Assembly: GCA_044426045.1 (NCBI GenBank)
Contig: JAWXUX010000002.1
Coordinates: 138,940 to 202,939, forward strand
Origin: JAWXUU01 sp044426045
Lineage (GTDB): Bacteria; Bacillota; Clostridia; Christensenellales; CAMQZB01
Reading direction: 5' to 3'
Length of the DNA stretch: 64,000 bases
Below are positions 1 to 8,171 of the stretch, piece after piece. The position numbers and the translations under genes are program-made. The notes under the pieces were generated by a model. The model ran no database searches. It saw nothing but the letters and a program-made list of their open reading frames with translations, and had not been told where the DNA came from. Position 1 is the stretch's first letter. Each line of letters starts with the position of its first letter.

Positions 1-348
1 GGCAAACATTTCTTCATCAGTCATTGAAATGCCGTTTATAACATTTTGATATCTCACTTGAACACCGATGTTGCCATCTTGTTCGATAGTTTGTGAAACT
101 TCAACTGAAATTCCTTCTGATTCAAGAGTTGAAACAACAAGGTCGAGATATGAATCCACGTTTTCGTTTGTGAGGAGGTTATCTGCTGTCACAGTGACAA
201 CTGAACCACCAGAGAAGTCGATACCGATATTGAAACCAAAGATGATTGCAACAAGCATACCAACGATAATCAAAGAGGCAGATATTGTGTACCAAAGTTT
301 CTTTTTAGTTGTGATTTGGCAATCCCAATTTTTAATCAATTTATTCAT
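1..348 (-). CDS. secF: SecF, protein-export membrane protein (N-terminal part; runs off left edge)
   Basis: Auxiliary Sec translocon subunit that works with SecD to use the proton-motive force late in protein export. Seen: the frame opens at the ATG at 346-348, has a short cytoplasmic N-terminus, one membrane segment at about residues 17-40 and then the family signature GIDFSGGS; 116 codons are present before the window ends. It starts 2 nt after the secD stop, so the two are almost certainly co-translated. SecD and SecF are separate proteins here, not a fused SecDF. The C-terminal membrane bundle is outside the window. Confidence 0.93.
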   Translation of the reverse strand, partial: MNKLIKNWDCQITTKKKLWYTISASLIIVGMLVAIIFGFNIGIDFSGGSVVTVTADNLLTNENVDSYLDLVVSTLESEGISVEVSQTIEQDGNIGVQVRYQNVINGISMTDEEMFA

Positions 349-350
349 GA

Positions 351-1646
351 TTATTCATTCCCCCTTGTTAGTTTATAGAATTTATTGTTTGTGTTGTTGA
401 TTGCAACAAACAAGTTTGCAAGAATTCTTGTGATTACAAGGCTTGTGAACAATGAGATGATGATACCAGTTAGAAGCGTTACTGCAAACGCTTTGATTGT
501 TGATGTTCCCAAAACAATAAGCACCACTGATGCGATGATTGTTGTGATGTTGGCATCAAGAATTGCTCTTGTTGATCTTTTGAAACCGTTTGTCACAGAA
601 TCTGGAATGTTTTTGCCCATTGAATATTCATCTTTGATTCTTTCAAAGATGATAACGTTGGCATCGACCGCCATACCTATTGACAAAATCATACCCGCAA
701 TACCCGCAAGTGAAAGTTGTGTTAGTTGCATTGAACCCAAAACAAACACCAAGATGATTGTGTAGATGAAAAGCGAGATATTTGTCACGATACCAAATCC
801 GCCATAAACTGCGAAGATGAAAAGGAAGATTAGCAATAGTCCCAAAGCACCTGCGATGATACTTGATTGGATTGCGTCTTGTCCTAGTGTTGCTGAAACT
901 GTCGCTTGTTCAACTGTTGTCAAATCAACTGTGAGTGCACCGCCTTGGATTTGGATTGCAAGTGCATTTGCTTCGTCATATGTGAAACCGCCTGTGATTT
1001 GCGCTGTTCCACCAGTGATTGCTGATTGAACTGTTGGAGAAGAGATAAGCTCGTCGTCAAGATAGATATAGATGACGTCGCCAATCCAATTCGCTGTTGC
1101 TTCAGCAAATTTTGTGCTTCCCGCTGTTGTGAATTCAAGTGAAACTAGGTATTCTTGAGATGAAGAATCATATCCTGCATAAGCTGATTTGATGTCCCCT
1201 GCTTGTCCTGACACAACAACTGTGCCGTCTGGATCAATGAATTCAAGAACCGCTGGTGTTCCGATGATGTCAAAAACGTCTTGTGACGCAACTTCACCTG
1301 TGCCTACGTCCGCTACTTCAACACGGATTTTGTTTCCTGATGAAGTTGAAACGCTTGCTTCAGTGTAGCCTGCGGCATAAAGTCTTTCTTCCAAGATTTG
1401 CATTGTGCTTTGGATGTGATAGTCAAGGTCACTTGCCTCATACATCGGCTCGCCGTCAATTTCTGGAATTGTCGCTTCAAATACAACATAGACACCGCCC
1501 GAAAGTTCGATACCTAGTGGAATGTTTGAAAATGGTGCATTGTAGTTGTACGTGCCAAAGCTGAAACTTGTGAATGTTAGAACACACATAAGAACCGCGA
1601 TAAGTACGATCACTAGCAATATAGTTATGGCTTTTTTCTTGCTCAT
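351..1646 (-). CDS. secD: SecD, protein translocase subunit
   Basis: Sec translocon accessory protein. Start chosen at 1646 (MSKKKAIT) because it has a GGGAGG ribosome site at 1659-1664 and is followed at once by a membrane helix (about residues 6-28); the open frame to 1745 is untranslated leader lying downstream of a strong promoter. The 431-aa product has the PLGIELSGG motif after TM1, a periplasmic-type P1 region, and a C-terminal five-helix bundle with GMAVDANVIIFERIKDE, the conserved SecD proton-path segment. Length is normal for Gram-positive SecD. Forms an operon with secF. Confidence 0.95.
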   Translation of the reverse strand: MSKKKAITILLVIVLIAVLMCVLTFTSFSFGTYNYNAPFSNIPLGIELSGGVYVVFEATIPEIDGEPMYEASDLDYHIQSTMQILEERLYAAGYTEASVSTSSGNKIRVEVADVGTGEVASQDVFDIIGTPAVLEFIDPDGTVVVSGQAGDIKSAYAGYDSSSQEYLVSLEFTTAGSTKFAEATANWIGDVIYIYLDDELISSPTVQSAITGGTAQITGGFTYDEANALAIQIQGGALTVDLTTVEQATVSATLGQDAIQSSIIAGALGLLLIFLFIFAVYGGFGIVTNISLFIYTIILVFVLGSMQLTQLSLAGIAGMILSIGMAVDANVIIFERIKDEYSMGKNIPDSVTNGFKRSTRAILDANITTIIASVVLIVLGTSTIKAFAVTLLTGIIISLFTSLVITRILANLFVAINNTNNKFYKLTRGNE

Positions 1647-1760
1647 ATTGAGTTTTGCCTCCCTTTTGTCCTTTTGTTTTTTAATATATAGTGGTTTATC
1701 ATTATTTTTTTTGCATTTCAAAGCAAAATAATACATGTTCCACATTTATAGCTACTTATA

Positions 1761-1790
1761 ATTATATAATGAAATCAATTTTAGTGTCAA
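1761..1790 (-). promoter_or_regulatory. Sigma-A promoter of secDF
   Basis: On the minus strand TTGACA (1785-1790), an 18-bp spacer and TATAAT (1761-1766). It would give a leader of about 105 nt before the secD start at 1646. Confidence 0.7.
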
Positions 1791-1852
1791 TCGTTTTTCA
1801 TGCAATATTGATTTTTTTCAATTTATATTTGCAATGAATTTTAACGTGATTC

Positions 1853-3172
1853 TTATTCTTGATTTCCGCCCTTTTCTTCGTTATAGCAATGCATGCTGAT
1901 TTCAAGGCGTTTTTTGAACATATCGCACGCCATTTTATAAGGTACGTCGATATTGCCATTGAAATTCAGATTGTTTGCCGCACATCCGCCACCGCAGTGG
2001 TATTTTGCCCAACATGTTTTGCATTCTTCTTTCACGATTAGCGTTGAATTTATAAAAATTTGTCTTATATCTTCGTTTAGTTTTTTATCAAACACGTTGC
2101 CAATTTGGAATTCTGGTTTATCTGCAAATTGGTGGCATGGATAGATTTCGCCTTTTGGAGTGACTGCGAGATATTCTGCACCCGCACCGCACCCGCGAAT
2201 TCTTTTGCCCATGCATGGCCCGTGGTTTAGGTCGATCATGAAGTGAAAGAAATTAAACCAAGTGTCGTTTTCCTTTCTTTTCAAAACATACATATCTGAA
2301 AGTTTGTCATATTCCGCGCAAATTTCAGCAAGGTCGGAATGCTTGAGTGAAAGTGGGTCTTCATCTGGCAGAACCACTGGTTCAACTGATAGTTGCTTGA
2401 AACCTTGTTCGGTCAAAAACTTCACGTCGCTTGCAAAGTCGAGGTTGTTTTTTGTGAATGTGCCACGAACATAATAGTCCTTTTCGCCCCTCACTGCAAC
2501 AAACGCTTTTGCGTTTTTCATTGCTACATCAAAACTGCCCTTGCCGTTTGGTGTTTTTCTCATGAAATCGTGAACTTCCGCCCTTCCGTCGATTGAAAGA
2601 ACAACGTTATCCATTTCTTCGTTCAAAAACTTGATTTTTTCTTCTGAAAGTAGCATGCAGTTTGTTGTCATTGTGAATTTGAAAACTTTGCCCGCTTTTT
2701 TTGCTTCGGCTTTTCCATATTCAACGGCGTTTTTCACAACCCCGAAGTTCATCAGTGGCTCACCACCGAAAAAGTCGATTTCTAGATTCTTGATTTTTCC
2801 GCTTCTTTCAATGATAAAGTCGATTGCGTTTCTTGCAACTTCATCTGTCATATAACAGATTTCTTGGCGATATGTGCCGTCAGCTGCAAAGCAATATGAA
2901 CATCTCAAGTTGCAATCGTGGCAGATGTGAAGGCAAAGCGCTTTCACTTCTGTTCGAGTTTGGTTTTCAAGAATTTGTTGAGGTGCTTCGATAAGCCCCT
3001 CGTTTTTTAGGTTTTCAAGATCAGCTTTTGCCTCGGCGATATCGGCTTGGTTCTCGCCGTCAAGTGAAATGTTGTTTGAAATTTTGTAGATAAGCTCGTC
3101 CACCTCGAAAAAGCTTCCGCTTTCGGTGTCATAAAGATAGAACTTATCGTTTTGCTTATAGCAATGTGTCAT
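1853..3172 (-). CDS. scfB: SCIFF peptide maturase (radical SAM/SPASM thioether-forming enzyme)
   Basis: Installs Cys-to-Thr-type (ranthipeptide) thioether bridges in the SCIFF precursor encoded just upstream. Seen: 439 aa; an N-terminal RRE/PqqD-like region (residues 1-75); radical SAM cluster cysteines C87, C91 and C94 in CNLRCSYC, preceded by C80 and C84; GGEP motif; and a C-terminal SPASM domain with a cysteine set including CGAGAEYL, YPCHQF and CKTCWAKYHCGGGC for two auxiliary Fe-S clusters. GGAG ribosome site just before the ATG. It lies 104 nt downstream of scfA, separated by a terminator-like hairpin. The peptide's biological role is not established in the family. Confidence 0.95.
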   Translation of the reverse strand: MTHCYKQNDKFYLYDTESGSFFEVDELIYKISNNISLDGENQADIAEAKADLENLKNEGLIEAPQQILENQTRTEVKALCLHICHDCNLRCSYCFAADGTYRQEICYMTDEVARNAIDFIIERSGKIKNLEIDFFGGEPLMNFGVVKNAVEYGKAEAKKAGKVFKFTMTTNCMLLSEEKIKFLNEEMDNVVLSIDGRAEVHDFMRKTPNGKGSFDVAMKNAKAFVAVRGEKDYYVRGTFTKNNLDFASDVKFLTEQGFKQLSVEPVVLPDEDPLSLKHSDLAEICAEYDKLSDMYVLKRKENDTWFNFFHFMIDLNHGPCMGKRIRGCGAGAEYLAVTPKGEIYPCHQFADKPEFQIGNVFDKKLNEDIRQIFINSTLIVKEECKTCWAKYHCGGGCAANNLNFNGNIDVPYKMACDMFKKRLEISMHCYNEEKGGNQE

Positions 3173-3205
3173 TTTATTGCTCCGTTTTTGGGCTCTTAGC
3201 CCCCC

Positions 3206-3237
3206 TCAAAATAAAATTGTGGGACTTTTTCCCACAA
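3206..3237 (-). terminator. Intercistronic terminator/attenuator between scfA and scfB
   Basis: On the minus strand an 8-bp perfect stem TTGTGGGA / TCCCACAA (3230-3237 with 3217-3224) with loop AAAAG, followed by TTTTATTTT (3208-3216). It sits after the precursor stop and before the maturase ribosome site, so it should lower maturase relative to precursor expression. A second small hairpin GGGCT/AGCCC lies between it and the scfB start. Confidence 0.7.
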
Positions 3238-3276
3238 CATAAAAACAGGACAGCAAATCTGCCGTCCGGAATTTGT

Positions 3277-3450
3277 TTAGTTCAATTCTTTTCTTGTGTT
3301 TTCTTTCACGTTTACTGGATTTCTTTCGCAAACTTGATTTCCCACAGTACAGCTTGTTTTGCAAGCTGATTGACAGCTTGATCTGCATTCGCCGCAGTTG
3401 TGTGATTTCTTTTCAAGTGGACGAGAAACGATTGTTTTAATTCTGCTCAT
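3277..3450 (-). CDS. scfA: SCIFF six-cysteine ranthipeptide precursor
   Basis: Small peptide of the six-cysteines-in-forty-five-residues family, the substrate of ScfB. Start at 3450 (MSRIKTIVS) is set by the GGAGG site at 3458-3462. The 57-aa product has cysteines at 19, 22, 26, 30, 34 and 41 in the arrangement CGEC..C...C...C......C, including the near-invariant CKTSCTVGNQ stretch. The C-terminal tail after C41 (about 16 residues) is longer than in many relatives I recall. Universal-style marker of Clostridia. Promoter at 3481-3509. Confidence 0.95.
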   Translation of the reverse strand: MSRIKTIVSRPLEKKSHNCGECRSSCQSACKTSCTVGNQVCERNPVNVKENTRKELN

Positions 3451-3480
3451 AACAATTCCTCCGAATTTTTTATCCCTTGT

Positions 3481-3509
3481 ATTATAACTCATATTTATCA
3501 AAATATCAA
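3481..3509 (-). promoter_or_regulatory. Sigma-A promoter of scfA
   Basis: TTGATA (3504-3509), 17-bp spacer, TATAAT (3481-3486) on the minus strand, about 30 bp upstream of the scfA start. Confidence 0.7.
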
Positions 3510-3516
3510 GTGATTT

Positions 3517-3909
3517 TCACGATTTTCTATCTTTTTTTAAATTTACCGCAAAAACCCCTGCTATCATTCCAACAACGCCACCACACGCAAGGTCGATGGC
3601 TGTGTATTTAGTGAAAACAACGCTTCCACCGATGCCTGAAAACATCAAAAACAGTAGCAAAATGCAAAGCACGCCCGAAACAAGCCCTTTCACAAGCCCC
3701 GCTTTTTTATTTGATACACCAATAAAAACACCAAGCAACACGCCGAGAAATTTTATCGCTTGATTAACAGGGGAAATCACCCCCGACGGAATATCAAAAA
3801 AGTTTAGCACAAGGGAAAAAATCACTATGCCAAGTATTGTGAAAATCATTCCAAGCACTGTTGAAATTGATATGTCAAGAATATAAGTTTTGTTAGTTTT
3901 ATCTTTCAT
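3517..3909 (-). CDS. TIGR04086-family four-helix membrane protein
   Basis: Small integral membrane protein of unknown function. Start at 3909 (MKDKTNKT) has a GGAGGG site (3914-3919); the longer frame to 3987 lacks one and runs over the next gene's end. 130 aa with four hydrophobic segments at about 10-33, 43-65, 72-93 and 100-122 and a basic tail (NLKKDRKS). Members of this family commonly sit next to scfA/scfB and secDF in Clostridia, as here; a role linked to the SCIFF peptide is possible but only inferred from neighbourhood. Confidence 0.75.
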   Translation of the reverse strand: MKDKTNKTYILDISISTVLGMIFTILGIVIFSLVLNFFDIPSGVISPVNQAIKFLGVLLGVFIGVSNKKAGLVKGLVSGVLCILLLFLMFSGIGGSVVFTKYTAIDLACGGVVGMIAGVFAVNLKKDRKS

Positions 3910-3977
3910 TTCACCCTCCAATTTGATATATGTTATTATAGAAAGTGAAAATTTAGAACTTTTTTTGCTTTTTTTAC

Positions 3978-4511
3978 TTATTTGCACGCAAGTGCGTATT
4001 TGAGTAGACCAATGATTGATTTGCCATCTTTTATCTCGCCACTCATCACCATTTCAAGTGCTTTTTCAAGCGGATATTTTTCAATGTTTAAAAATTCGTC
4101 TTCATCGGGGTGGGTTTCGGAAAAAGTGAGTCCTTTTGCAAGATAGATTGCAATCACTTCGTTTGTGTAGCCAGGTGACGGATACATTATTGCAAGCGGT
4201 TCAAATATTTCCGCTTCTGCCCCGATCTCTTCCGAAAGTTCGCGAATTCCACATTCGCGCGGGTCTTCGCCACGTTCTTTTTTGCCTGCGGGAAGCTCCA
4301 AAATCTCCTCGCGATAGGCGTATCTGTATTGGCGGACAAAATAGACGTTGCCTTCGTCATCAATAGGCAAGATTGTCACACCGCCCGAATGAGCGACGTA
4401 TTCTCTTATTGCGTCTTCGCCGTTTGGCAAAGTTATATCATCGCGGAAAAGTTTCAAGATTTTCCCGTCAAAAAGCAAGTTTTCTTTTTTTGTTGTTTCA
4501 GTTAAAGTCAT
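3978..4511 (-). CDS. nudF: Nudix hydrolase, ADP-ribose pyrophosphatase type
   Basis: Predicted to cleave ADP-ribose to AMP and ribose 5-phosphate. Seen: 177 aa with a complete Nudix box: G76, E82, R90-E91, E94-E95, G97 (pattern GX5EX7REX2EEXG). Downstream PSPGYTNE is the loop typical of ADP-ribose-type Nudix enzymes, and the N-terminal strand region fits the homodimer swap domain. Start is the ATG at 4511. It ends 68 nt before the TIGR04086 start and is on the same strand. Confidence 0.88.
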   Translation of the reverse strand: MTLTETTKKENLLFDGKILKLFRDDITLPNGEDAIREYVAHSGGVTILPIDDEGNVYFVRQYRYAYREEILELPAGKKERGEDPRECGIRELSEEIGAEAEIFEPLAIMYPSPGYTNEVIAIYLAKGLTFSETHPDEDEFLNIEKYPLEKALEMVMSGEIKDGKSIIGLLKYALACK

Positions 4512-4522
4512 GATGCCACCTT

Positions 4523-4600
4523 CTTTTACTTATTTATTACTTTATTTGTTTATTTATTTCTTTATTTGTTTATTTATTTCTTTATTTATTACATAATACC
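4523..4600. repeat. AT-rich simple tandem repeat
   Basis: The unit TTTATTTGTTTATTTATTTC occurs twice in tandem (about 4543-4582) inside a longer run of TTTATTT variants, between the divergent nudix gene and the PTS-like gene. No gene in this gap (4512-4705). Confidence 0.75.
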
Positions 4601-4705
4601 ACCATATAAAATAAAGTGCAATACAATTTTAAATTTTTCTCATTTTATTTTGACTTTTGGAAAAAATTTATATATAATCATTCCAAGTTAACTTTGGAGG
4701 TTACT

Positions 4706-5782
4706 ATGAAAAATATATCAGCTAAAATTAAGATTCTTGCAAAGCGTTGGTTTATTGACGGCTTTTCAGGAATGGCACTCGGGCTTTTTTGCACACTACT
4801 TATCGGACTTATTATAAAGCAAGTGGGCACGCTTATTGGTGGCGTGATTGGCTCAACTTTATATGACCTTGGGGTTGTCGCCTCAGCACTTATGGGTGCT
4901 GGTATTGGTGCGGGGGTTGCGAGAAGTTTAAAAGCGGACAGACTGCTTTTGTTTTCTGCTATCGTTGCCGGCATGATGGGGGCGCAAGCGAACGCGTTTC
5001 TTTCGGGCACGCTTATTTCGGGATCGGCGGTGACAATCACTTCTGGCGAACCTGTTGGGGCGTTTGTTGCTTCTGTTATTGCAATCGAGATTGGATTTTT
5101 GGTTGCGGGCAAGACAAAGGTTGACATCATCGTTGTGCCGTTTGTGACTTTGGTTACTGCACTTATTGTGACTTGGACGATTTGTCCTGGCATTATTGCG
5201 GGAATGAACTGGCTTGGCGAGGCAATTCAACTTGCGACAACACTTCAACCACTTCTTATGGGGGTTGTTCTTGCGGTTGTTATTGGTTGTTTGTTGACGC
5301 TTCCAATTTCTTCGGCTGCTATTTGCATTTCTCTTAAACTTGGCGGAATTGCGGGCGGTGCGGCTGTTGTTGGTTGCGCTTGTCAAATGATTGGATTCGC
5401 TGTTATGAGTTACCGCGAAAACAAGTTTGGCGGGCTTATTGCACAAGGGCTTGGCACTTCTATGCTTCAAATTTCAAACATTTTCAAAAAACCTGTGATC
5501 GCACTTCCACCGATTATTGCTAGCGCGATTTGTGGCCCACTTGCGACGATGCTTTTCTCGCTTTCTTGCGATTATGCGGGGGCTGGCATGGGTACTTGCG
5601 GTCTTGTTGGTGTGTTTTCCGTTGTGACTGGCAGTGCCGGCACGATTTCCGCAACAAGCATGTGGATTGGTATTGCACTTTTGATGTTTATTTTGCCGGC
5701 GGTTATTTGCCTTCTTATCTCTGAAATTTTTAGAAAGAAAGGAATTATTGAGTTTGGTGATTTGGCGCTTGACCTTAAATAA
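4706..5782 (+). CDS. PTS EIIC-like sugar transporter (PTS_EIIC_2 family)
   Basis: Polytopic membrane protein resembling stand-alone phosphotransferase EIIC permeases of the PF13303 type. Start at 4706 (MKNISAKI) has a TGGAGG site (4695-4700); the frame extends upstream to 4616 but without a site. 358 aa, Gly/Ala-rich, about ten hydrophobic segments, with FIDGFSGMALG near the N-terminus that is typical of the family. No EIIA or EIIB gene is nearby, so it would need partners elsewhere or act outside the classic PTS. Substrate unknown. Monocistronic: a strong terminator follows. Confidence 0.8.
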   Translation: MKNISAKIKILAKRWFIDGFSGMALGLFCTLLIGLIIKQVGTLIGGVIGSTLYDLGVVASALMGAGIGAGVARSLKADRLLLFSAIVAGMMGAQANAFLSGTLISGSAVTITSGEPVGAFVASVIAIEIGFLVAGKTKVDIIVVPFVTLVTALIVTWTICPGIIAGMNWLGEAIQLATTLQPLLMGVVLAVVIGCLLTLPISSAAICISLKLGGIAGGAAVVGCACQMIGFAVMSYRENKFGGLIAQGLGTSMLQISNIFKKPVIALPPIIASAICGPLATMLFSLSCDYAGAGMGTCGLVGVFSVVTGSAGTISATSMWIGIALLMFILPAVICLLISEIFRKKGIIEFGDLALDLK

Positions 5783-5810
5783 ATTTTATTTGAATGATAA
5801 AACTTTAATA

Positions 5811-5845
5811 ATAAAACCACACGAAATTTCGTGTGGTTTTATTTT
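5811..5845. terminator. Strong bidirectional terminator after the PTS-like gene
   Basis: Perfect 14-bp inverted repeat AAAACCACACGAAA / TTTCGTGTGGTTTT (5813-5826, 5827-5840) with T-rich tail on both strands. Serves the plus-strand gene and may also stop thiN transcripts arriving on the minus strand. The rest of 5846-5981 is AT-rich with no gene seen. Confidence 0.9.
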
Positions 5846-5981
5846 TAACTTTTTTTGTTTTCTGCTTGTTTTTGTTTGTTTTTTTATTTTATTATTTTTC
5901 TTTTATAGTGCTTTTTTTCTTCTGAAAAGTTGTAGGAATTTTGCAAGAAATCTTGGCATTCTGATACAAATTATTTTCATT

Positions 5982-6653
5982 TCACCCCTCCCAAACGGAT
6001 ACTAAAAGCACTCCTTCTTGAAATGTCACTTCTTGGATTTTGCCAACGGCGATGTTTGAAACGCCACGCGCGGAATTTGTTTGAAGCGTTAGGCTTTCAA
6101 GTGGATATTTTAGCCCTTTTGATGAGATTATATGCACCTGCCCTGAAATTGGTGCAATAGAAATTGTTGAGCCGATTTTTTCATTAAGCGAGAATGTGCC
6201 GGATTTCAGCATAACTTTTTCTTGCATGCCAAAAAAGGTGATGTTAGCCTCCCCCGCATATTTTGACGCCATTTGCAAATTAGAGATTGTGTGAGACAAC
6301 CTTTTGCCAAGACCGAAATAAATAAAAATTTCGTCACAGCCGTTTTCAACGAGGTATTCAAGCCCCGCTTCGCCGTCGGTGAAATCTTTTTCGCTTGGGT
6401 ATTTGAAAATTTTCACGCCGTCGGGTGTTTTGACAAGGCTGTCCATATCCCCAACGAGAACATTTGGCGTGATTCCCGCATCTATTGCGTTTTTATATCC
6501 GCCGTCGCACGCGACAACCAAATCAAACTTTTGCGTTATTTCGCTTTTGTCAAATTCGCCATTTAAAAAAAGTCCGCCAATTTTTTTGGGTTTTTTGTTT
6601 TGAATTTTGTTTTGAATTTTGTTTTGAATTTTGTTTTGAATTTCGTTTTCCAT
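5982..6653 (-). CDS. thiN: Thiamine pyrophosphokinase
   Basis: Converts thiamine plus ATP to thiamine diphosphate. Seen: after the N-terminal tail the ThiN core has ACDGG, the metal/ATP motif VGDMDS (usually GDFDS), SEKDFTD and a later RLSHTISN; the C-terminal thiamine-binding beta sandwich follows. The first 20 residues are unusual: four tandem copies of the tetrapeptide IQNK encoded by a 12-bp DNA repeat. Last gene of the gmk-to-thiN block, 2 nt after the rpe stop, with no good separate ribosome site, so probably coupled to rpe. Confidence 0.9.
   Translation of the reverse strand: MENEIQNKIQNKIQNKIQNKKPKKIGGLFLNGEFDKSEITQKFDLVVACDGGYKNAIDAGITPNVLVGDMDSLVKTPDGVKIFKYPSEKDFTDGEAGLEYLVENGCDEIFIYFGLGKRLSHTISNLQMASKYAGEANITFFGMQEKVMLKSGTFSLNEKIGSTISIAPISGQVHIISSKGLKYPLESLTLQTNSARGVSNIAVGKIQEVTFQEGVLLVSVWEG
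6596..6648 (-). repeat. 12-bp tandem repeat inside the thiN 5' end
   Basis: The 12-mer TTTTGAATTTTG (plus strand) is repeated about four times and encodes (IQNK)4 in thiN. Copy number changes would keep the reading frame. Confidence 0.85.
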
Positions 6654-6655
6654 AT

Positions 6656-7300
6656 TTATTTTTTCAAGCTTTGAATAGCTGCCGCTTTATCTTCGCTTCC
6701 GAACACATAATTGCCCGCTACGAGAACGTCGGCGCCCGCAATTCTTGCAAGTTTTGCCGTTTCTTTGTTTATTCCGCCGTCGATTTCGATGAGGTAGTTA
6801 TATTTGTTTTCAGTTCTGATTTTGAAAAGCTGTGTCACTTTTTCAAGTGAGCTTTCAATGAAAGATTGTCCACCAAACCCTGGATAAACGCTCATCACAA
6901 GCACCATGTCGCAAAGGTGCAAAACATCCTTTATTGCATCAACTGGTGTGTCTGGCGAGATAACAATTCCGCATTTCACGCCAAGCGATTTGATTTCAGC
7001 AAGAGCGATTTCGGCATTTGGTTCTGCTTCGATATGAAATGTGATATAATCCGCGCCCGCTTTAACAAATTCCGCAAAATATTTTCTTGGATTCACAATC
7101 ATAAGGTGAACGTCGAAAGGAATGTGGGTGTAGCTTTTGATATCCGCAACCATTTTCATGCCAAAAGAAATGTTTGGGACAAAAGTGCCGTCCATGATGT
7201 CGATGTGAAGCATATCCGCCCCCGCAAGTGTTATTCCCATGATGTCCTTTCCAACGCGTGAAAAGTCTGCTGAAAGCATTGATGGTGCGATTTTAGCCAT
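6656..7300 (-). CDS. rpe: Ribulose-phosphate 3-epimerase
   Basis: Interconverts ribulose 5-phosphate and xylulose 5-phosphate in the pentose phosphate pathway. 214 aa TIM barrel with the N-terminal IAPSMLSADFSR, catalytic and metal residues in HIDIMDGTFVPN and DVHLMI, MSVYPGFGGQSF, and EIDGGIN near the C-terminus. Full length for the family. Its ATG overlaps the rsgA end by 8 nt, the usual Firmicutes rsgA-rpe-thiN arrangement. Confidence 0.97.
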   Translation of the reverse strand: MAKIAPSMLSADFSRVGKDIMGITLAGADMLHIDIMDGTFVPNISFGMKMVADIKSYTHIPFDVHLMIVNPRKYFAEFVKAGADYITFHIEAEPNAEIALAEIKSLGVKCGIVISPDTPVDAIKDVLHLCDMVLVMSVYPGFGGQSFIESSLEKVTQLFKIRTENKYNYLIEIDGGINKETAKLARIAGADVLVAGNYVFGSEDKAAAIQSLKK

Positions 7301-8171
7301 ATTTGTTTTCTCTCCTTTTTTTCATTTCTTCGTATATTTTAAGGTATCTTTCGTATCTGTTTTTTGAAATTTCACCCTCTTCAAGTTTTTGTTTCACCAT
7401 GCATTTTGGTTCTTTGATGTGCATACAACTGCCGTAGTAGCATTCGTTTTGATACTTGAAAAAGTCGGGATAATAATGCATGAGCTCCGCTTCGTCGATA
7501 TCGATATCTAAAAAAGAAAAGCCTGGGGTGTCGATGACGTAGCCACCTTGAATGGTGTCCCAAATCTCGCTGTGGCGGGTTGTGTGCTTGCCACGCTTGT
7601 TTTTGGAAAGTTCGCCAACTTCCATTTCACGCTTGTGACCGCCAACCTTGATGATGTTCAGAAGCGACGTTTTGCCAACCGCTGATTGACCAACAAGGCA
7701 TGTTATTCCTGAGGCGAGAACGCCGTTGAGAACCTTGGTTGTTTCTTTTTCAAAGGTTGTGATTTCAAAGATTTCTTCAACCGCGTTTTTATAATCTTCT
7801 TTCACGGATTTTCTGAAATCTTCAATGCCAAGGTCGATTTTGTTTATCACGATATATGGTTTTATGCCGTAGTTTCGTGCGTGAATCAGCATTTTATCAA
7901 TCAACATGAAATCGGGTTGCGGCAGTGTTGAAATGATGATAACTAGGTTATCGATATTTGCAATCGGCGGTCTTATAAGAAAGTTTTTGCGGGTGTGGAC
8001 TTTTTCGATTGTCAGTGTTTCACTGTCGAAATCCACATGATCGCCTATCATGAAATTGCCACCTTTTTGTTTTGTTTTCTTGCGGGATGTGCATTTGAAA
8101 ATTTTGCCGTTTGATGCGACGTCATACGCTCCGCCAACTCCCTTAACGAGTGTTCCTTCACGCATTGTCAT
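7293..8171 (-). CDS. rsgA: RsgA, ribosome small-subunit-dependent GTPase
   Basis: Circularly permuted GTPase acting in late 30S maturation. Seen: N-terminal OB-fold; permuted G motifs in the order NKID (G4), then GQSAVGKTSLLN (G1, normally GQSGVGKS), then DTPGFSF (G3); and a C-terminal zinc motif in CYYGSCMHIKEPKC (Cys, Cys, His, Cys). 292 aa. It overlaps rlmN by 14 nt. In Bacillus-type order the prpC-prkC phosphatase/kinase pair lies between rlmN and rsgA; it is absent here. Confidence 0.96.
   Translation of the reverse strand: MTMREGTLVKGVGGAYDVASNGKIFKCTSRKKTKQKGGNFMIGDHVDFDSETLTIEKVHTRKNFLIRPPIANIDNLVIIISTLPQPDFMLIDKMLIHARNYGIKPYIVINKIDLGIEDFRKSVKEDYKNAVEEIFEITTFEKETTKVLNGVLASGITCLVGQSAVGKTSLLNIIKVGGHKREMEVGELSKNKRGKHTTRHSEIWDTIQGGYVIDTPGFSFLDIDIDEAELMHYYPDFFKYQNECYYGSCMHIKEPKCMVKQKLEEGEISKNRYERYLKIYEEMKKRRENKYG

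Noticed and set aside
351..1745. SecD start at 1745
   Set aside because: The extra 33 residues lie downstream of the promoter but lack a ribosome site; GGGAGG and the membrane-helix context favour 1646.
4678..5470. Two long minus-strand ORFs opposite the PTS-like transporter
   Set aside because: The plus-strand frame has a ribosome site, family motifs and a terminator; the opposite frames have low-quality composition.
5982..7300. TPP riboswitch controlling thiN
   Set aside because: thiN is 2 nt after rpe with no leader; no TPP aptamer sequence seen.
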